A model generated the notes under the pieces. The model was not told the DNA's origin and did no database searches. It was given only the letters and a program-made list of their open reading frames with translations. DNA of 37,669 nucleotides from a virus. Positions 14,010 to 22,059 of the stretch are shown here, piece after piece; the stretch's first letter is position 1, and each line of letters opens with the position of its first letter. Made by a program: the position numbers and the translations under genes. Where the stretch lies: positions 1-37,669 of IMG/VR virus record IMGVR_UViG_3300042452_000376; one strand, given 5' to 3'.

Positions 14010-14409
14010 GCGAATTGCACAATACATAAAACCAACAAGGTACAACCTCACTATTTCGTTTGAGCAATACAAGTTCTTACTAGCCCGCAAAAAAGAAGCT
14101 CAAGAAAACAGTGAACGTATCAAATACAAAGATCTTGTAGAGAAATGGGGCATCAAGCAGTACTACATGGCTACTGCTATGAACCGTGGAATAAAACAAT
14201 ATGACTATCGGATATGGAAAGAAAGCCAAAATGAAAATCGAAATCGAAGCAGATCTTTCGGACGAGTTAGTAGCAATAGACTTACAACGAGTACTGGCTT
14301 CCCTCCAACAAGACTACAAAACCCGGAAAGCCGGAAAGTGGATGGCAATATTCCATACGGACAAGAACGAGGACCTAGTAGAACTAAAACGCCACATAGA
14401 AGCATTTAA
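14002..14409 (+). CDS. Hypothetical protein, C-terminal part overlaps the next gene
   Basis: A 135-residue frame starting at ATG 14002. The first 75 residues look like a real protein with favoured codons and a helical, basic composition (LTISFEQYKFLLARKKEAQE, then YKDLVEKWGIKQYYMATAMN); the segment around KDLVEKWGIKQYYM could be a small DNA-binding helix-turn-helix. The last 60 residues are Arg/Ser/Pro-rich, look like out-of-frame translation, and overlap the next gene by 179 bases. Either a genuine overlap or a decayed C terminus is possible. Confidence applies to the N-terminal part. Confidence 0.5.
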   Translation: MTKRIAQYIKPTRYNLTISFEQYKFLLARKKEAQENSERIKYKDLVEKWGIKQYYMATAMNRGIKQYDYRIWKESQNENRNRSRSFGRVSSNRLTTSTGFPPTRLQNPESRKVDGNIPYGQERGPSRTKTPHRSI

Positions 14410-14443
14410 GCTTGTGTTGCGTTACTACGGAATCAAATCATGA
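14231..14443 (+). CDS. Small hypothetical protein (70 aa)
   Basis: The preferred start is ATG 14231 (MKIEIEADLSDELVAIDLQR) with a GGAAAG 9 bases upstream; an in-frame ATG at 14201 adds ten basic residues. The product has an acidic N-terminal strand-helix unit, a basic middle (KTRKAGKWMAIFHTDKNED) and a helical end. It is a common small phage-protein layout, but I cannot name it. It overlaps the preceding frame by 179 bases and the next start by ATGA. Confidence 0.55.
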   Translation: MKIEIEADLSDELVAIDLQRVLASLQQDYKTRKAGKWMAIFHTDKNEDLVELKRHIEAFKLVLRYYGIKS

Positions 14444-14616
14444 CCCCCAATTCCTACAAACTAATACAACGCTGCGTCGAAGACGGCATCAAGCTGGGCA
14501 TTAACCGTGCGCACAAACACATCGAAAAGCCGACTGCCGAGCAACTGACCAATGCCATCGAGCAGGCTGTCATGCACGAAATCTACGAATGGTTTGATTT
14601 TGAAGTGAGATTTTAA
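14440..14616 (+). CDS. Small hypothetical helical protein (58 aa)
   Basis: A frame from ATG 14440 (ATGA overlap with the upstream stop) to TAA 14614-14616. The 58-residue product is helical and charged (LIQRCVEDGIKLGINRAHKH, then EQLTNAIEQAVMHEIYEWFD) and ends in an acidic, aromatic segment. Codons favour GGC, ATC and GAC, more GC-rich than its neighbours. No family is recognised. The coupled start, the GC-rich third positions and the 2-base gap to the next gene support it. Confidence 0.55.
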   Translation: MTPNSYKLIQRCVEDGIKLGINRAHKHIEKPTAEQLTNAIEQAVMHEIYEWFDFEVRF

Positions 14617-14618
14617 AA

Positions 14619-14849
14619 ATGACTAAAAACGCAATCAACCCATCTCATTACAAACGCGGCGATATCGAGTGCATCGACGCTATGCGTGCCAGCTTAACAG
14701 AAGAAGAATTCCGTGGTTACTGCAAAGGTAACGTCATGAAGTACTTATGGCGTCACGGAGAAAAAGATGACACCGTACAAGAAGCTAACAAAGCTAGCTG
14801 GTACTTGTCTTGGTTGCAAGGTAAAGACCCTCGCAAACCTACTCCATAG
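14619..14849 (+). CDS. DUF3310 family protein (76 aa)
   Basis: The pattern NPSHYKRGDIECIDAM, followed by GYCKGNVMKYLWRHGEKD and a helical WYLSWL, is the signature of the DUF3310 family, common in tailed phages and sometimes labelled as a nucleotide kinase without good proof. The length is typical for the stand-alone domain. It is the last gene of the + strand block. Its end overlaps by 11 bases the end of the - strand gene at 14839-15150, so the two operons run into each other with no visible terminator between them. Confidence 0.8.
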   Translation: MTKNAINPSHYKRGDIECIDAMRASLTEEEFRGYCKGNVMKYLWRHGEKDDTVQEANKASWYLSWLQGKDPRKPTP

Positions 14850-15150
14850 TAGTTAGCATTTGCTGCATAAGATGCGACACCCTATCTACCAGTGCCTCAT
14901 CTGCTGACAGCTCGTAATACCCAGCCACATCAAGTATAGCGTGCACAGCTTCGTGTAAAAACACTTGCTGGCGATTAGTACCTTTCAAAGTACTCATAAT
15001 TTCGATTCTGTACCGGTCAGGCATCCACATACCAATACAGTCTTTGCCGTGTTTCCATTTGCGCGGCGTGACATTAACCACAGTAATAGTGTGCCCGGCC
15101 AGCTGGAACTGTTTCGGGATACCATCCTCAATACGCTTGGAAACCGGCAT
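14839..15150 (-). CDS. HEXXH metallopeptidase-like protein (103 aa)
   Basis: The - strand gene starts at ATG 15150 behind AGGAGAAG. It has the zinc-binding motif HEAVH (His66-Glu67-x-x-His70) in VFLHEAVHAILDVAGY, with downstream Glu/Asp residues (SADEALVDRV) that could give the third ligand, as in small SprT/ImmA-like phage peptidases. The N-terminal half is a small beta-rich part with GIPKQFQLAGHTITVVN. There is no signal peptide, so it acts in the cytoplasm. It is the last gene of the late operon and overlaps the end of the DUF3310 gene. The substrate is unknown; a role against a host regulator is speculation. Confidence 0.7.
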   Translation of the reverse strand: MPVSKRIEDGIPKQFQLAGHTITVVNVTPRKWKHGKDCIGMWMPDRYRIEIMSTLKGTNRQQVFLHEAVHAILDVAGYYELSADEALVDRVSHLMQQMLTTME

Positions 15151-15162
15151 CCTAAACTTCTC

Positions 15163-15267
15163 CTAACTTTTTTTCTTAGCTACAGAGTACCCCTTAGACG
15201 GCTTTTTCTTCTCCATCTTAATAGGTTTAGTCGGAGCATTAAGACGACACTGTTTACCCTTGTGCAT
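15163..15267 (-). CDS. Very small Lys-rich protein (34 aa)
   Basis: A 34-residue frame from ATG 15267 to TAG at 15163-15165, with GGAG 8 bases before the start. The product is strongly basic, with 12 Lys residues including two Lys-rich clusters (MEKKKPSKGYSVAKKKS). It overlaps the end of the gene at 15254 by 14 bases. Such small basic proteins can bind nucleic acid. The good ribosome site and tight packing support it, but the size keeps confidence modest. Confidence 0.45.
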   Translation of the reverse strand: MHKGKQCRLNAPTKPIKMEKKKPSKGYSVAKKKS

Positions 15268-15598
15268 TACTATCTCCAGCAACCTGCTTTGGATACTTCT
15301 CCTTAACTTCCATCACTTTACGACGCATCTCCTCGAGCGCGTCGCCGCCTTTCCAAATGGCGTCTAGTTGATCACGAATGTCTGGGTACTCACGCCGCCG
15401 AGCCTGGTTGTAAAGTAAAGCAGGATTCCCCTCAATCCGTTCATAAATTACCCCATCAATAAACTCATACCTAACCGTTTGAGTTACCGGATTGAAGTTG
15501 TTCTTTTTAGCAAGAATAACTGGATACCAGCCAACCTCTCCACCTGGCTGACTTTGAACGCACGACTCTTTCCCATTCTCGCCCCACTTCATAAACAT
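15254..15598 (-). CDS. Tail-fibre-associated small protein (114 aa)
   Basis: Its ATG (15598) overlaps the stop of the large fibre gene upstream (TGATG). The first half is beta-rich and aromatic (WYPVILAKKNNFNPVTQTV), and the second has the recurring phage motif EYPDIRDQLDAIWKGGDALE followed by a helix ending in Lys/Pro. Proteins with this C-terminal motif commonly sit just after tail fibre genes and may be small virion or fibre-assembly proteins. I do not recognise an exact family. Translational coupling suggests it works with the fibre. Confidence 0.55.
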   Translation of the reverse strand: MFMKWGENGKESCVQSQPGGEVGWYPVILAKKNNFNPVTQTVRYEFIDGVIYERIEGNPALLYNQARRREYPDIRDQLDAIWKGGDALEEMRRKVMEVKEKYPKQVAGDSNAQG

Positions 15599-18500
15599 CA
15601 GCGTATCCCCATCACAACAGCATCTATCGCTTTGATATAAAGGGCATTAGCCCACTGCGCTCTAACCCTAACGTCAAAAACTATAGCCCTTGTGGTCTGA
15701 GTCAATCCTCCAAAAACCGACAGGCTGGTCATGTCATAAGCATCCCAGTAAGTATCAAGAATAAGGGTATATGGGCCAACAACCCCATTCCCAAGAACAG
15801 CTCTAGTTCTGGTGTAGTAACTACCAAGGCTCCCGTACGTCTCTACGGAAACGATGGTTTGACTTCCGTTGAAAAGAACGTAAGAAACAGTGCCAACTTC
15901 TGAATTGTTATTGGTAATCGTGTCTCCAGCTTGGATATCCAGCTGCCCATTGAAAAACAAAGTCCATCCCATAAGTTCTGGGTAGCCCAATTCCGGGTCA
16001 TAGTCATACCAGTACTGTTGAGATGTTGGATATATCGGGCCAAGAGCAGGTACTGTAGTTCCATCTCCAACTTGTGCAGCATAAATCTCAAGATACCCGC
16101 CGACCTGATACGGGGCGGCATCTCTAACAGAAACTTGAATGTAAGGCTTATGCCCTTGCGGATGCTCTGACTTCGGAAGAGTAATATTTATATACGACGT
16201 AAACGTAGCTGGGATTGCTCCAGAAGGAGCGGAATATCCAGTAAGGAACTTAGTTACGTCGCCAGTCAGCTTACCTACATTAAGCGACTGTACTTTTGCA
16301 CTTATGATAGCTGCATCTTTAATCTGAGCAGTATCAACACCCAAATCACGAATACGTAACCGGTTACGACCGATGCTAGAGTCGTAATACGAGTCTAACG
16401 TAACGTTATCAATTGCAAGACGCGCGGTATCAATCGTACCTGCCGTAATCTTATCAGCGTTAAGACTGCCTATCTTGGCGTCATCAATCTGCCCGTTGCC
16501 AATTTTGGCATTAGTAATCGTGCCATTCTGGATGTACGCATCCTTTACATACACACCAGGAGGAACACTTACACCATTAACGGTCTGCGTTGTAGTAACA
16601 ACAGTAAACGGAATAGTGTCAGCAGACGGAGTGTTAGTCAGGTTATTAGCTGTAGACGACGGATTTACAATCGCAAACTTGTCAGCGCGAATAATAAACG
16701 CAGAAGACGGAGTCCCGTTGACCACAGTCGACGCAAGGCCAAACCCGGATACGTGTCCGTTCAGGTCTATCTTAACCGTGTACTGTCCCTGCAACGCCTG
16801 GCCGTCAGCCTTTGCAAAATAGTTCTGTTGCACAGCCGCCGTCGTGGCATACCCAGTTAGCGTATTGTTAAAATTCGCGGTTAGAGTATTGCTAGCAGAA
16901 CTTATAGCCGAATCAGTAGCTGTCTTAGTGTAGTAGTTACTAGTTAGCGTTGCGTTAGTAACGTAACTACCAAGCGTGTTGTTAAACGTAGTAGTAGAAA
17001 CAAGATTCTGAGTAGCCGCACTGATGGCAGAATCTACACTTGTCTTAGTGTAGTAGTTGTTAGTAAGGCTAGCAGCAGTGCTTGATATACGAGCGTCATC
17101 AATAGCTACCCAAGAACTTCCGCCCCAACGATAAGCTTTATTGTTATCGTCAGAATCAAACCACAGATCGCCCTGCACAAGCCCAGATGCTCCAGGTGCA
17201 GACGTTTGATAATAAGATCTGTTCTTAGCATTAATAGCAGAGTTAAGCGTAAGCGCAGACGTAGCAATCGCTGAGTCAACAGAAGTCTTAGTGTAGTAGT
17301 TAAGTTCCAGGTTAGAAATCGTACCCGCTATACGGGTATCGTCAGTTGCAATCCAACTAGAGCCGTTCCAACGATAGGCTTTGTTGCTATCGTCAGAATC
17401 AAACCACACGTCACCAATAACCAGATCGGTACTAGGAGCTGACGTTTGCCTATACGTACGGTTCTTTACGTTAATCTGCGACGACAACGTAGTTGATTGC
17501 CCGCTTAATGCAGTATCAACATCCGTCTTAGTGTAATAGTTATTACTCAGAGTTGAATTCGTCACATATGAATTCAACGTATTAGTAAGATTCGTATTCG
17601 AAACAAGATTCAACGTCGCGTTCGAAATAGCAGTATTCGTCTGCGTCGCCGTATAGTAATTAGTAGTCAGCGTCGAGTTAGTTACATAACTAGTCAACGC
17701 GTTATTCAACGCGGTAGTAGAAACTAACGAAGACGTAGCCGTAGAGATAGCAGAATTAGTCTCCGTCTTCGTATAGTAATTCGTAGTAAGAGTAGCATTG
17801 GTAGCATAGCTAGACAGCGCATTAGTCAACGCAGTGTTAGACACCAAAGTAGACGTAGCAGCTGAAATAGCTGAATCAGTTTGCGACGCAGTGTAATAGT
17901 TATTAGTAAGCGTAGCCGTCGTCGCGTAACTACCAAGGGCCGTAGTCAATCCACTTTGGGTAACGAGATTGAGCGTTGCTGCTGCAATAGCCGAATCGGT
18001 AGCACTCTTGGTGTAGTAGTTATTTGTAAGATTAGCAGCGGTGCTTGCAATGCGGGCGTCATCCGTTGCCACCCATGCACTACCACTCCAACGATACGAT
18101 TTGTTGTTATCGTCAGAGTCAAACCACAAATCACCCGCAATAAGACCAGAAGAGCCTGGAGCACTGTCCTGTCTAAAAGTCTTATTTTTACTATCTATCT
18201 GAGTCTGAAGAGTAAGTGCTGACCCAGCAATCGCACTATTAGTCTGCGCTGCTGTATAGTAGTTATTAGTCAGATTGGCTATCGTGCCAGCAATACGCGT
18301 ATCGTCTGACGCAACCCACGCCATGCCATCCCAACGGTACGACTTGTTGCCGTCATCAGAGTCAAACCAGACATCGCCGGTTACTAAGTTAGTAGACGGT
18401 GCAGAGTCCTGCCGATACGTGCGGTTCTTTAAGTTAATTGCCGCACTAAGCTGAGACGAAGACGTAGAAATAGCCGAGTCTACAGTCGCCTTCGTGTAGT

Positions 18501-19950
18501 AGTCATTGAGAAGCGTAGCTCTAGTAGCAGACAATCCAGTAGTAGGATTGTTAACGCTGCTCTCAAGCGTAGATACGCGGTTAGCCGTAGCCACAACACC
18601 AGTTGTGCCATTGTTAACAGTCGCCTCAACAAGATCTAACGCTGAGGACGTAGCGTTAACACCGGTCAACGGATTATTGACCGTGGACTCTAATGCTCCA
18701 ACACGAGTAACGGTAGCAGACAGTCCAGTTGTACCGTTGTTAACTGCAGCTGTTAGTGAGCTTAGGCCTGTAGCAGTAGCCGTTACGCCAGTAACCGGAT
18801 CTTCAACAGTGGCCTCAAGAGCAGCAATAGCTTGAGCAGCAGCAGATGTGCTGTTCGAGTTGACGTAGTTAATCTGCTGAATAGAAGCAGAGTTAGCACC
18901 TACTGCATCACCAAGACTAGTGTAGTCACCAATCAAAGCCCAGTTAGCGTTTGAAGTCGTCGGTTCAGAGTTAGAGTTAGCAGCTACCGCTTGCCATAGC
19001 TTACTGTTGTGCTGAACCAGGTCATCTATCACATAAGAGACAGCACTGGACCAGGCATCAATAGCGTTAAGCTCATCGATCTGGCTTTGCAGCGTAGTAA
19101 CAGCGCTAGAAATAGCTGCCGCTCTAGCAGCAGCCTCGTTAGAGATCGCAGTGCTACGTGCGGAAGCTTCGTTGTTAACTGCAGTTATTCTGTTGGCAGT
19201 TTCAACTGCAATAGCAGCTGTTCTATTGCTAGCTTCTTGTGCTATAGCAGCAGCCCGTGCCGATGCCTCCTGCGCTATACGATACGAAACTGAATTGACG
19301 AGGTTTGCACCCCCATCAATAAGATTTATGCGATCCCCAAGGGTTTGATAAAGCTGGCTTTCTGTAATTGCCCCAGTAAGTACATCAAGCAGCTCTTCTA
19401 CATTTAAAGCTGTCTCAGCAAGCGTACCGTCTGGAGAGTTAAACGGGCCATAGACATCGTACAGAGATACGTGCCGAGCCCAATAATAATAACTGGCGTC
19501 CTCACCTACTGGATCTACAAACGAAATACCGGAACTAACGCCAATAAGCTGAGCGTCACCAATAGAATTAGAGTCATGCCGCCAAACTTCTGTATGGGAA
19601 TGCGGCCCATAACTGGGGTAATCCCAGAACAACGTAACGATCGCATACCCGCCGTTAGCCTCAAAACTAGTAGGCGCAGTCGGAAGCGTAGGGTCTCTTT
19701 CTGGGCCAAACCCAGACCCGCCGCCACCATTCGGATTAAACGGGCGGCTGCTCAACTCAGACGCAAGACCGGAATCAAGCAACTCCCGCAACGTAACAGC
19801 GCGATCCCGACTATCTCCACGACGCCCCAACCGAATTTCTACGGCCTCTAAAAGACTTTCCAGGAACCGTCGGAGCTCAGGCGTAACACTAGCAGGTACG
19901 CTAGGAATGCCGGGAACAGTTGTCGGCGTATCGGTGCGTGCTTTGGTCAT
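15598..19950 (-). CDS. Large mosaic tail fibre/tail-tip protein with gpJ-like C-terminal region
   Basis: A 1450-residue protein whose start (ATG 19950) overlaps the upstream stop. Domains in order: a Gly/Pro-rich N terminus (about 1-85); a fibronectin type III-like domain (about 88-180, TLFWDYPSYGPHSHTEVWRH); an Ala-rich coiled stretch (about 225-290, EASARAAAIAQEASNRTAAI); a segment like a chitin-type carbohydrate-binding module (AWSSAVSYVIDDLVQHNSKL); a long array of YYTK...DSAI repeats carrying four copies of a 66-67-residue module (TYRQDSAPSTNLVTGDVWFD type); and a C-terminal part with QYTVKIDLNGHVSGFGLAST and DKITAGTIDTARLAID, as in the end of lambda gpJ (DUF1983-like). It is most likely a receptor-binding fibre or tail-tip protein. 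No gpK/gpL/gpI neighbours are present. Confidence 0.8.
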   Translation of the reverse strand: MTKARTDTPTTVPGIPSVPASVTPELRRFLESLLEAVEIRLGRRGDSRDRAVTLRELLDSGLASELSSRPFNPNGGGGSGFGPERDPTLPTAPTSFEANGGYAIVTLFWDYPSYGPHSHTEVWRHDSNSIGDAQLIGVSSGISFVDPVGEDASYYYWARHVSLYDVYGPFNSPDGTLAETALNVEELLDVLTGAITESQLYQTLGDRINLIDGGANLVNSVSYRIAQEASARAAAIAQEASNRTAAIAVETANRITAVNNEASARSTAISNEAAARAAAISSAVTTLQSQIDELNAIDAWSSAVSYVIDDLVQHNSKLWQAVAANSNSEPTTSNANWALIGDYTSLGDAVGANSASIQQINYVNSNSTSAAAQAIAALEATVEDPVTGVTATATGLSSLTAAVNNGTTGLSATVTRVGALESTVNNPLTGVNATSSALDLVEATVNNGTTGVVATANRVSTLESSVNNPTTGLSATRATLLNDYYTKATVDSAISTSSSQLSAAINLKNRTYRQDSAPSTNLVTGDVWFDSDDGNKSYRWDGMAWVASDDTRIAGTIANLTNNYYTAAQTNSAIAGSALTLQTQIDSKNKTFRQDSAPGSSGLIAGDLWFDSDDNNKSYRWSGSAWVATDDARIASTAANLTNNYYTKSATDSAIAAATLNLVTQSGLTTALGSYATTATLTNNYYTASQTDSAISAATSTLVSNTALTNALSSYATNATLTTNYYTKTETNSAISTATSSLVSTTALNNALTSYVTNSTLTTNYYTATQTNTAISNATLNLVSNTNLTNTLNSYVTNSTLSNNYYTKTDVDTALSGQSTTLSSQINVKNRTYRQTSAPSTDLVIGDVWFDSDDSNKAYRWNGSSWIATDDTRIAGTISNLELNYYTKTSVDSAIATSALTLNSAINAKNRSYYQTSAPGASGLVQGDLWFDSDDNNKAYRWGGSSWVAIDDARISSTAASLTNNYYTKTSVDSAISAATQNLVSTTTFNNTLGSYVTNATLTSNYYTKTATDSAISSASNTLTANFNNTLTGYATTAAVQQNYFAKADGQALQGQYTVKIDLNGHVSGFGLASTVVNGTPSSAFIIRADKFAIVNPSSTANNLTNTPSADTIPFTVVTTTQTVNGVSVPPGVYVKDAYIQNGTITNAKIGNGQIDDAKIGSLNADKITAGTIDTARLAIDNVTLDSYYDSSIGRNRLRIRDLGVDTAQIKDAAIISAKVQSLNVGKLTGDVTKFLTGYSAPSGAIPATFTSYINITLPKSEHPQGHKPYIQVSVRDAAPYQVGGYLEIYAAQVGDGTTVPALGPIYPTSQQYWYDYDPELGYPELMGWTLFFNGQLDIQAGDTITNNNSEVGTVSYVLFNGSQTIVSVETYGSLGSYYTRTRAVLGNGVVGPYTLILDTYWDAYDMTSLSVFGGLTQTTRAIVFDVRVRAQWANALYIKAIDAVVMGIR
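17023..18426 (-). repeat. Duplicated 441-nt block in the fibre gene
   Basis: Four module copies lie at 18229-18426, 17986-18186, 17266-17463 and 17023-17223 (66, 67, 66 and 67 codons). Copies 1 and 2 are separated by 42 bases, and so are copies 3 and 4, so a two-module block of 441 bases is present twice with a 963-base offset. All copies keep a WFDSDD..K.YRW core. The region between the two blocks holds further, shorter NYYT...SAI repeats. Confidence 0.8.
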
Positions 19951-21665
19951 GTTGCGGCAATTTCATCCATGCTTTGAGCAAGGCAGACTTCGTCTATATC
20001 AACGGCCCCAGAGACTTGAACCTCCCATACTTGAGCTACTTTCGGTGGAAGACGCATCACAGGCTCATTTAATGATCCTGTCGTAGCGCCGTTTGGCACC
20101 GTAACCGTCTGTGTATATACGCCAGCAGAGTACGACAGTGTGTACTCAGCAAAAAGCACCCCATCACCCCACACCTTAACTGTTATTGGATACGCCTGTG
20201 CGTATACCGAAACCCAGCTCATACTGAGCGGCTTTGGCATGACCACCTGTTTTGACTTCCAGGTCAGTGTGCGCTTAGTGGCACTGCCACGATACTTGCG
20301 AATCTTGTTACCTACGATCAGGTACAGTTCACCGTCCTTCGGGTTCATGTACCCGCCGCGCACCTCAGCCTCAGTAGTAAGGGTAGACAACGCCGCTTCT
20401 TCGGCACGGGGATCAAAACAAAAACCCTTATGCACCCCGCCTTCAGTCCAGAACGCCACGTAAGTATTCTCGTGGCGGAAGGCTCGATAACCTACTGGGT
20501 TAAAACTGGTGTTCCACTGACTAGCGCTGACCAACCCCTGAGTAACAACGCGCCCCTCGCCACCAGATACAGCCACCAAACCATCTGGTCCGGCGTAAAG
20601 AATGTAGCTGCCCATATCGACGACACTGTTTACGTTGACACAGGCCTGTGGCAGGTCAACACGAATAGCGGTCATGGCACTAGGGTCAGTGCCCGTGACG
20701 AAATACGGAGTGCCGTTGGTCAGGGCTATGATGCCATTGGCTACCGCGCCGATAGCAACAATGTTCTCTTCGAGAGTAATTCTATAGTCGATAGGCCAAG
20801 CGTGCGGTAAAAACGGTTCACTGAGACATAACCGTTTACCAGTAAACCCTGCAAACACACCGTTGGCCACGGCTATCAGACCCTTCATAGGGCCATCTGG
20901 ATACAGACTGGCGTTATCGTCCGGTGGGCCAATCCAAGTTTCGCTTGGCAGGACTTCACCCAACCCGGCTGACGGAGTGGTGTCCGTATACGTTAGCGTC
21001 GAAAACGACACTTCGGCCAAGAACTGGAACGTAGTAGACGTTGAACCAGTGTTAGACCGGTATATACGTTTCAAACTTCCTGCACCAAAGTTGTAATTAC
21101 CGCTTGGCTGATCGCCAGACGGCATCGTTATAGTTACGGACTCGGTGTCAGTGCGTTCAAACGGCGTGCTGGCTGGACTGGGTGGCCCTTCCTCACCAAA
21201 TGCTGTCACAAACGTATAGACGTATGAAACGTCGTCAGGAGTCTGTGTTGCGTCTGGGGTGCCAGTCTTGCTGGTAGAAGGAGCGTTAGCAGGTGCCGGG
21301 ACTCCAAGCCTATAGCTGTTAGCCGGATAGCCACTAGAACCAGACACCATAGACGACACTGTTCCTACGCGAGGGTAGTCATCGCCGGTAAAGTACAAGC
21401 GGGCTAGAGTGTCACCTGGGATAGGTCCAGGAACGGCTTTAATACCGTCCTCGCTCCACTCGAGCCAGTTGGTATCGCGGTAGAAGTAGATAGAACGTCG
21501 CAGACCACTTTGAAGCGTAAATACGTCTACGTCGTTAGTTGTCGGGGTCAGTCGCCCGGACTCAAAGTCTATGTTTTCAGCAGTCTGGCCAAACTGGTCA
21601 GCTAGTAGCCTGGGGGAGACTCCCGGTGCGATGCCGCTAAACCGGTCGAGCTTAAAGTAGGCCAT
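19947..21665 (-). CDS. Tail protein (572 aa), podovirus-type
   Basis: The ATG at 21665 has a GAGG site. The N-terminal FSGIAPGVSPRLLADQFGQT, followed by AENIDFESGRLTP, is a signature of a tail protein conserved in short-tailed phages. After a beta-rich region with an embedded fibronectin-like part (VSYVYTFVTAFGEEGPPSPA), repeated short units such as GSYILYAGPDGLVAVSG and TYVAFWTEGGVHKGFCFDP suggest a propeller-like sheet fold. The C terminus is an all-beta domain. It is likely part of the tail tube or tail hub, with the large fibre encoded right after it (4-base overlap). The exact position in the virion is not known from sequence. Confidence 0.7.
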   Translation of the reverse strand: MAYFKLDRFSGIAPGVSPRLLADQFGQTAENIDFESGRLTPTTNDVDVFTLQSGLRRSIYFYRDTNWLEWSEDGIKAVPGPIPGDTLARLYFTGDDYPRVGTVSSMVSGSSGYPANSYRLGVPAPANAPSTSKTGTPDATQTPDDVSYVYTFVTAFGEEGPPSPASTPFERTDTESVTITMPSGDQPSGNYNFGAGSLKRIYRSNTGSTSTTFQFLAEVSFSTLTYTDTTPSAGLGEVLPSETWIGPPDDNASLYPDGPMKGLIAVANGVFAGFTGKRLCLSEPFLPHAWPIDYRITLEENIVAIGAVANGIIALTNGTPYFVTGTDPSAMTAIRVDLPQACVNVNSVVDMGSYILYAGPDGLVAVSGGEGRVVTQGLVSASQWNTSFNPVGYRAFRHENTYVAFWTEGGVHKGFCFDPRAEEAALSTLTTEAEVRGGYMNPKDGELYLIVGNKIRKYRGSATKRTLTWKSKQVVMPKPLSMSWVSVYAQAYPITVKVWGDGVLFAEYTLSYSAGVYTQTVTVPNGATTGSLNEPVMRLPPKVAQVWEVQVSGAVDIDEVCLAQSMDEIAAT

Positions 21666-21672
21666 GCGTACC

Positions 21673-21933
21673 TCACTTGAGTAGCAAGGTAACGAGGATT
21701 CCCGCCATGCTACAAATTAGTGTGAACCCAATAAAGATTCCCCAGTGGTTAATCTTTTCTATTCCGCCTTCGATCTTCCCAAGGCGTTCGTCGATATGCT
21801 TTGACCGCTCTTCACACATAGCCTCATGAACGGCTAACCTGGAAGAGACCTCCCAGTATCTGTCCCCAGAATCTTGTCCATTATTAGATGACACGGCTAG
21901 TGCCCGTGACGGTTGTGGGTGAATTGCCAACAT
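21673..21933 (-). CDS. XhlA-like small protein with C-terminal membrane anchor (86 aa)
   Basis: The start at ATG 21933 has GAGG 8 bases upstream. The middle (about 25-60) is a charged helix (ERSKHIDERLGKIEGGIEKI) and the end is one membrane helix (IFIGFTLICSMAGILVTLLL). This coil-then-anchor layout matches the haemolysin XhlA family, seen in phage lysis or tail-end modules. It lies between the only sizeable gap of the late operon and the tail protein gene, apart from the lysis cassette at 32778-33877. It could be an accessory lysis protein or an injection-related membrane protein. Confidence 0.6.
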   Translation of the reverse strand: MLAIHPQPSRALAVSSNNGQDSGDRYWEVSSRLAVHEAMCEERSKHIDERLGKIEGGIEKINHWGIFIGFTLICSMAGILVTLLLK

Positions 21934-21995
21934 TTAAAACCTCGGACATAAGCAATCCCGAAGGGTTTTCTCTACCCTGTATATTACCACGGACA

Positions 21996-22022
21996 GGGGG
22001 GTCAACAACCCCCAGCGGGGGG
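21996..22022 (-). promoter_or_regulatory. Two mutually exclusive G/C hairpins in the late-operon gap
   Basis: On the - strand the order is C6, GCT, G5, TTGTTGA, C6. The central G-run can pair with either flanking C-run, giving two alternative 5-bp stems. No T-run follows, so it is not a standard terminator. It lies in the 126-base gap (21934-22059) between two late genes and could be a pausing, attenuation or processing site. Confidence 0.4.
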
Positions 22023-22059
22023 AGAGGGGCCGTTTTCAGCCGACTCTACCCTCACCGGG

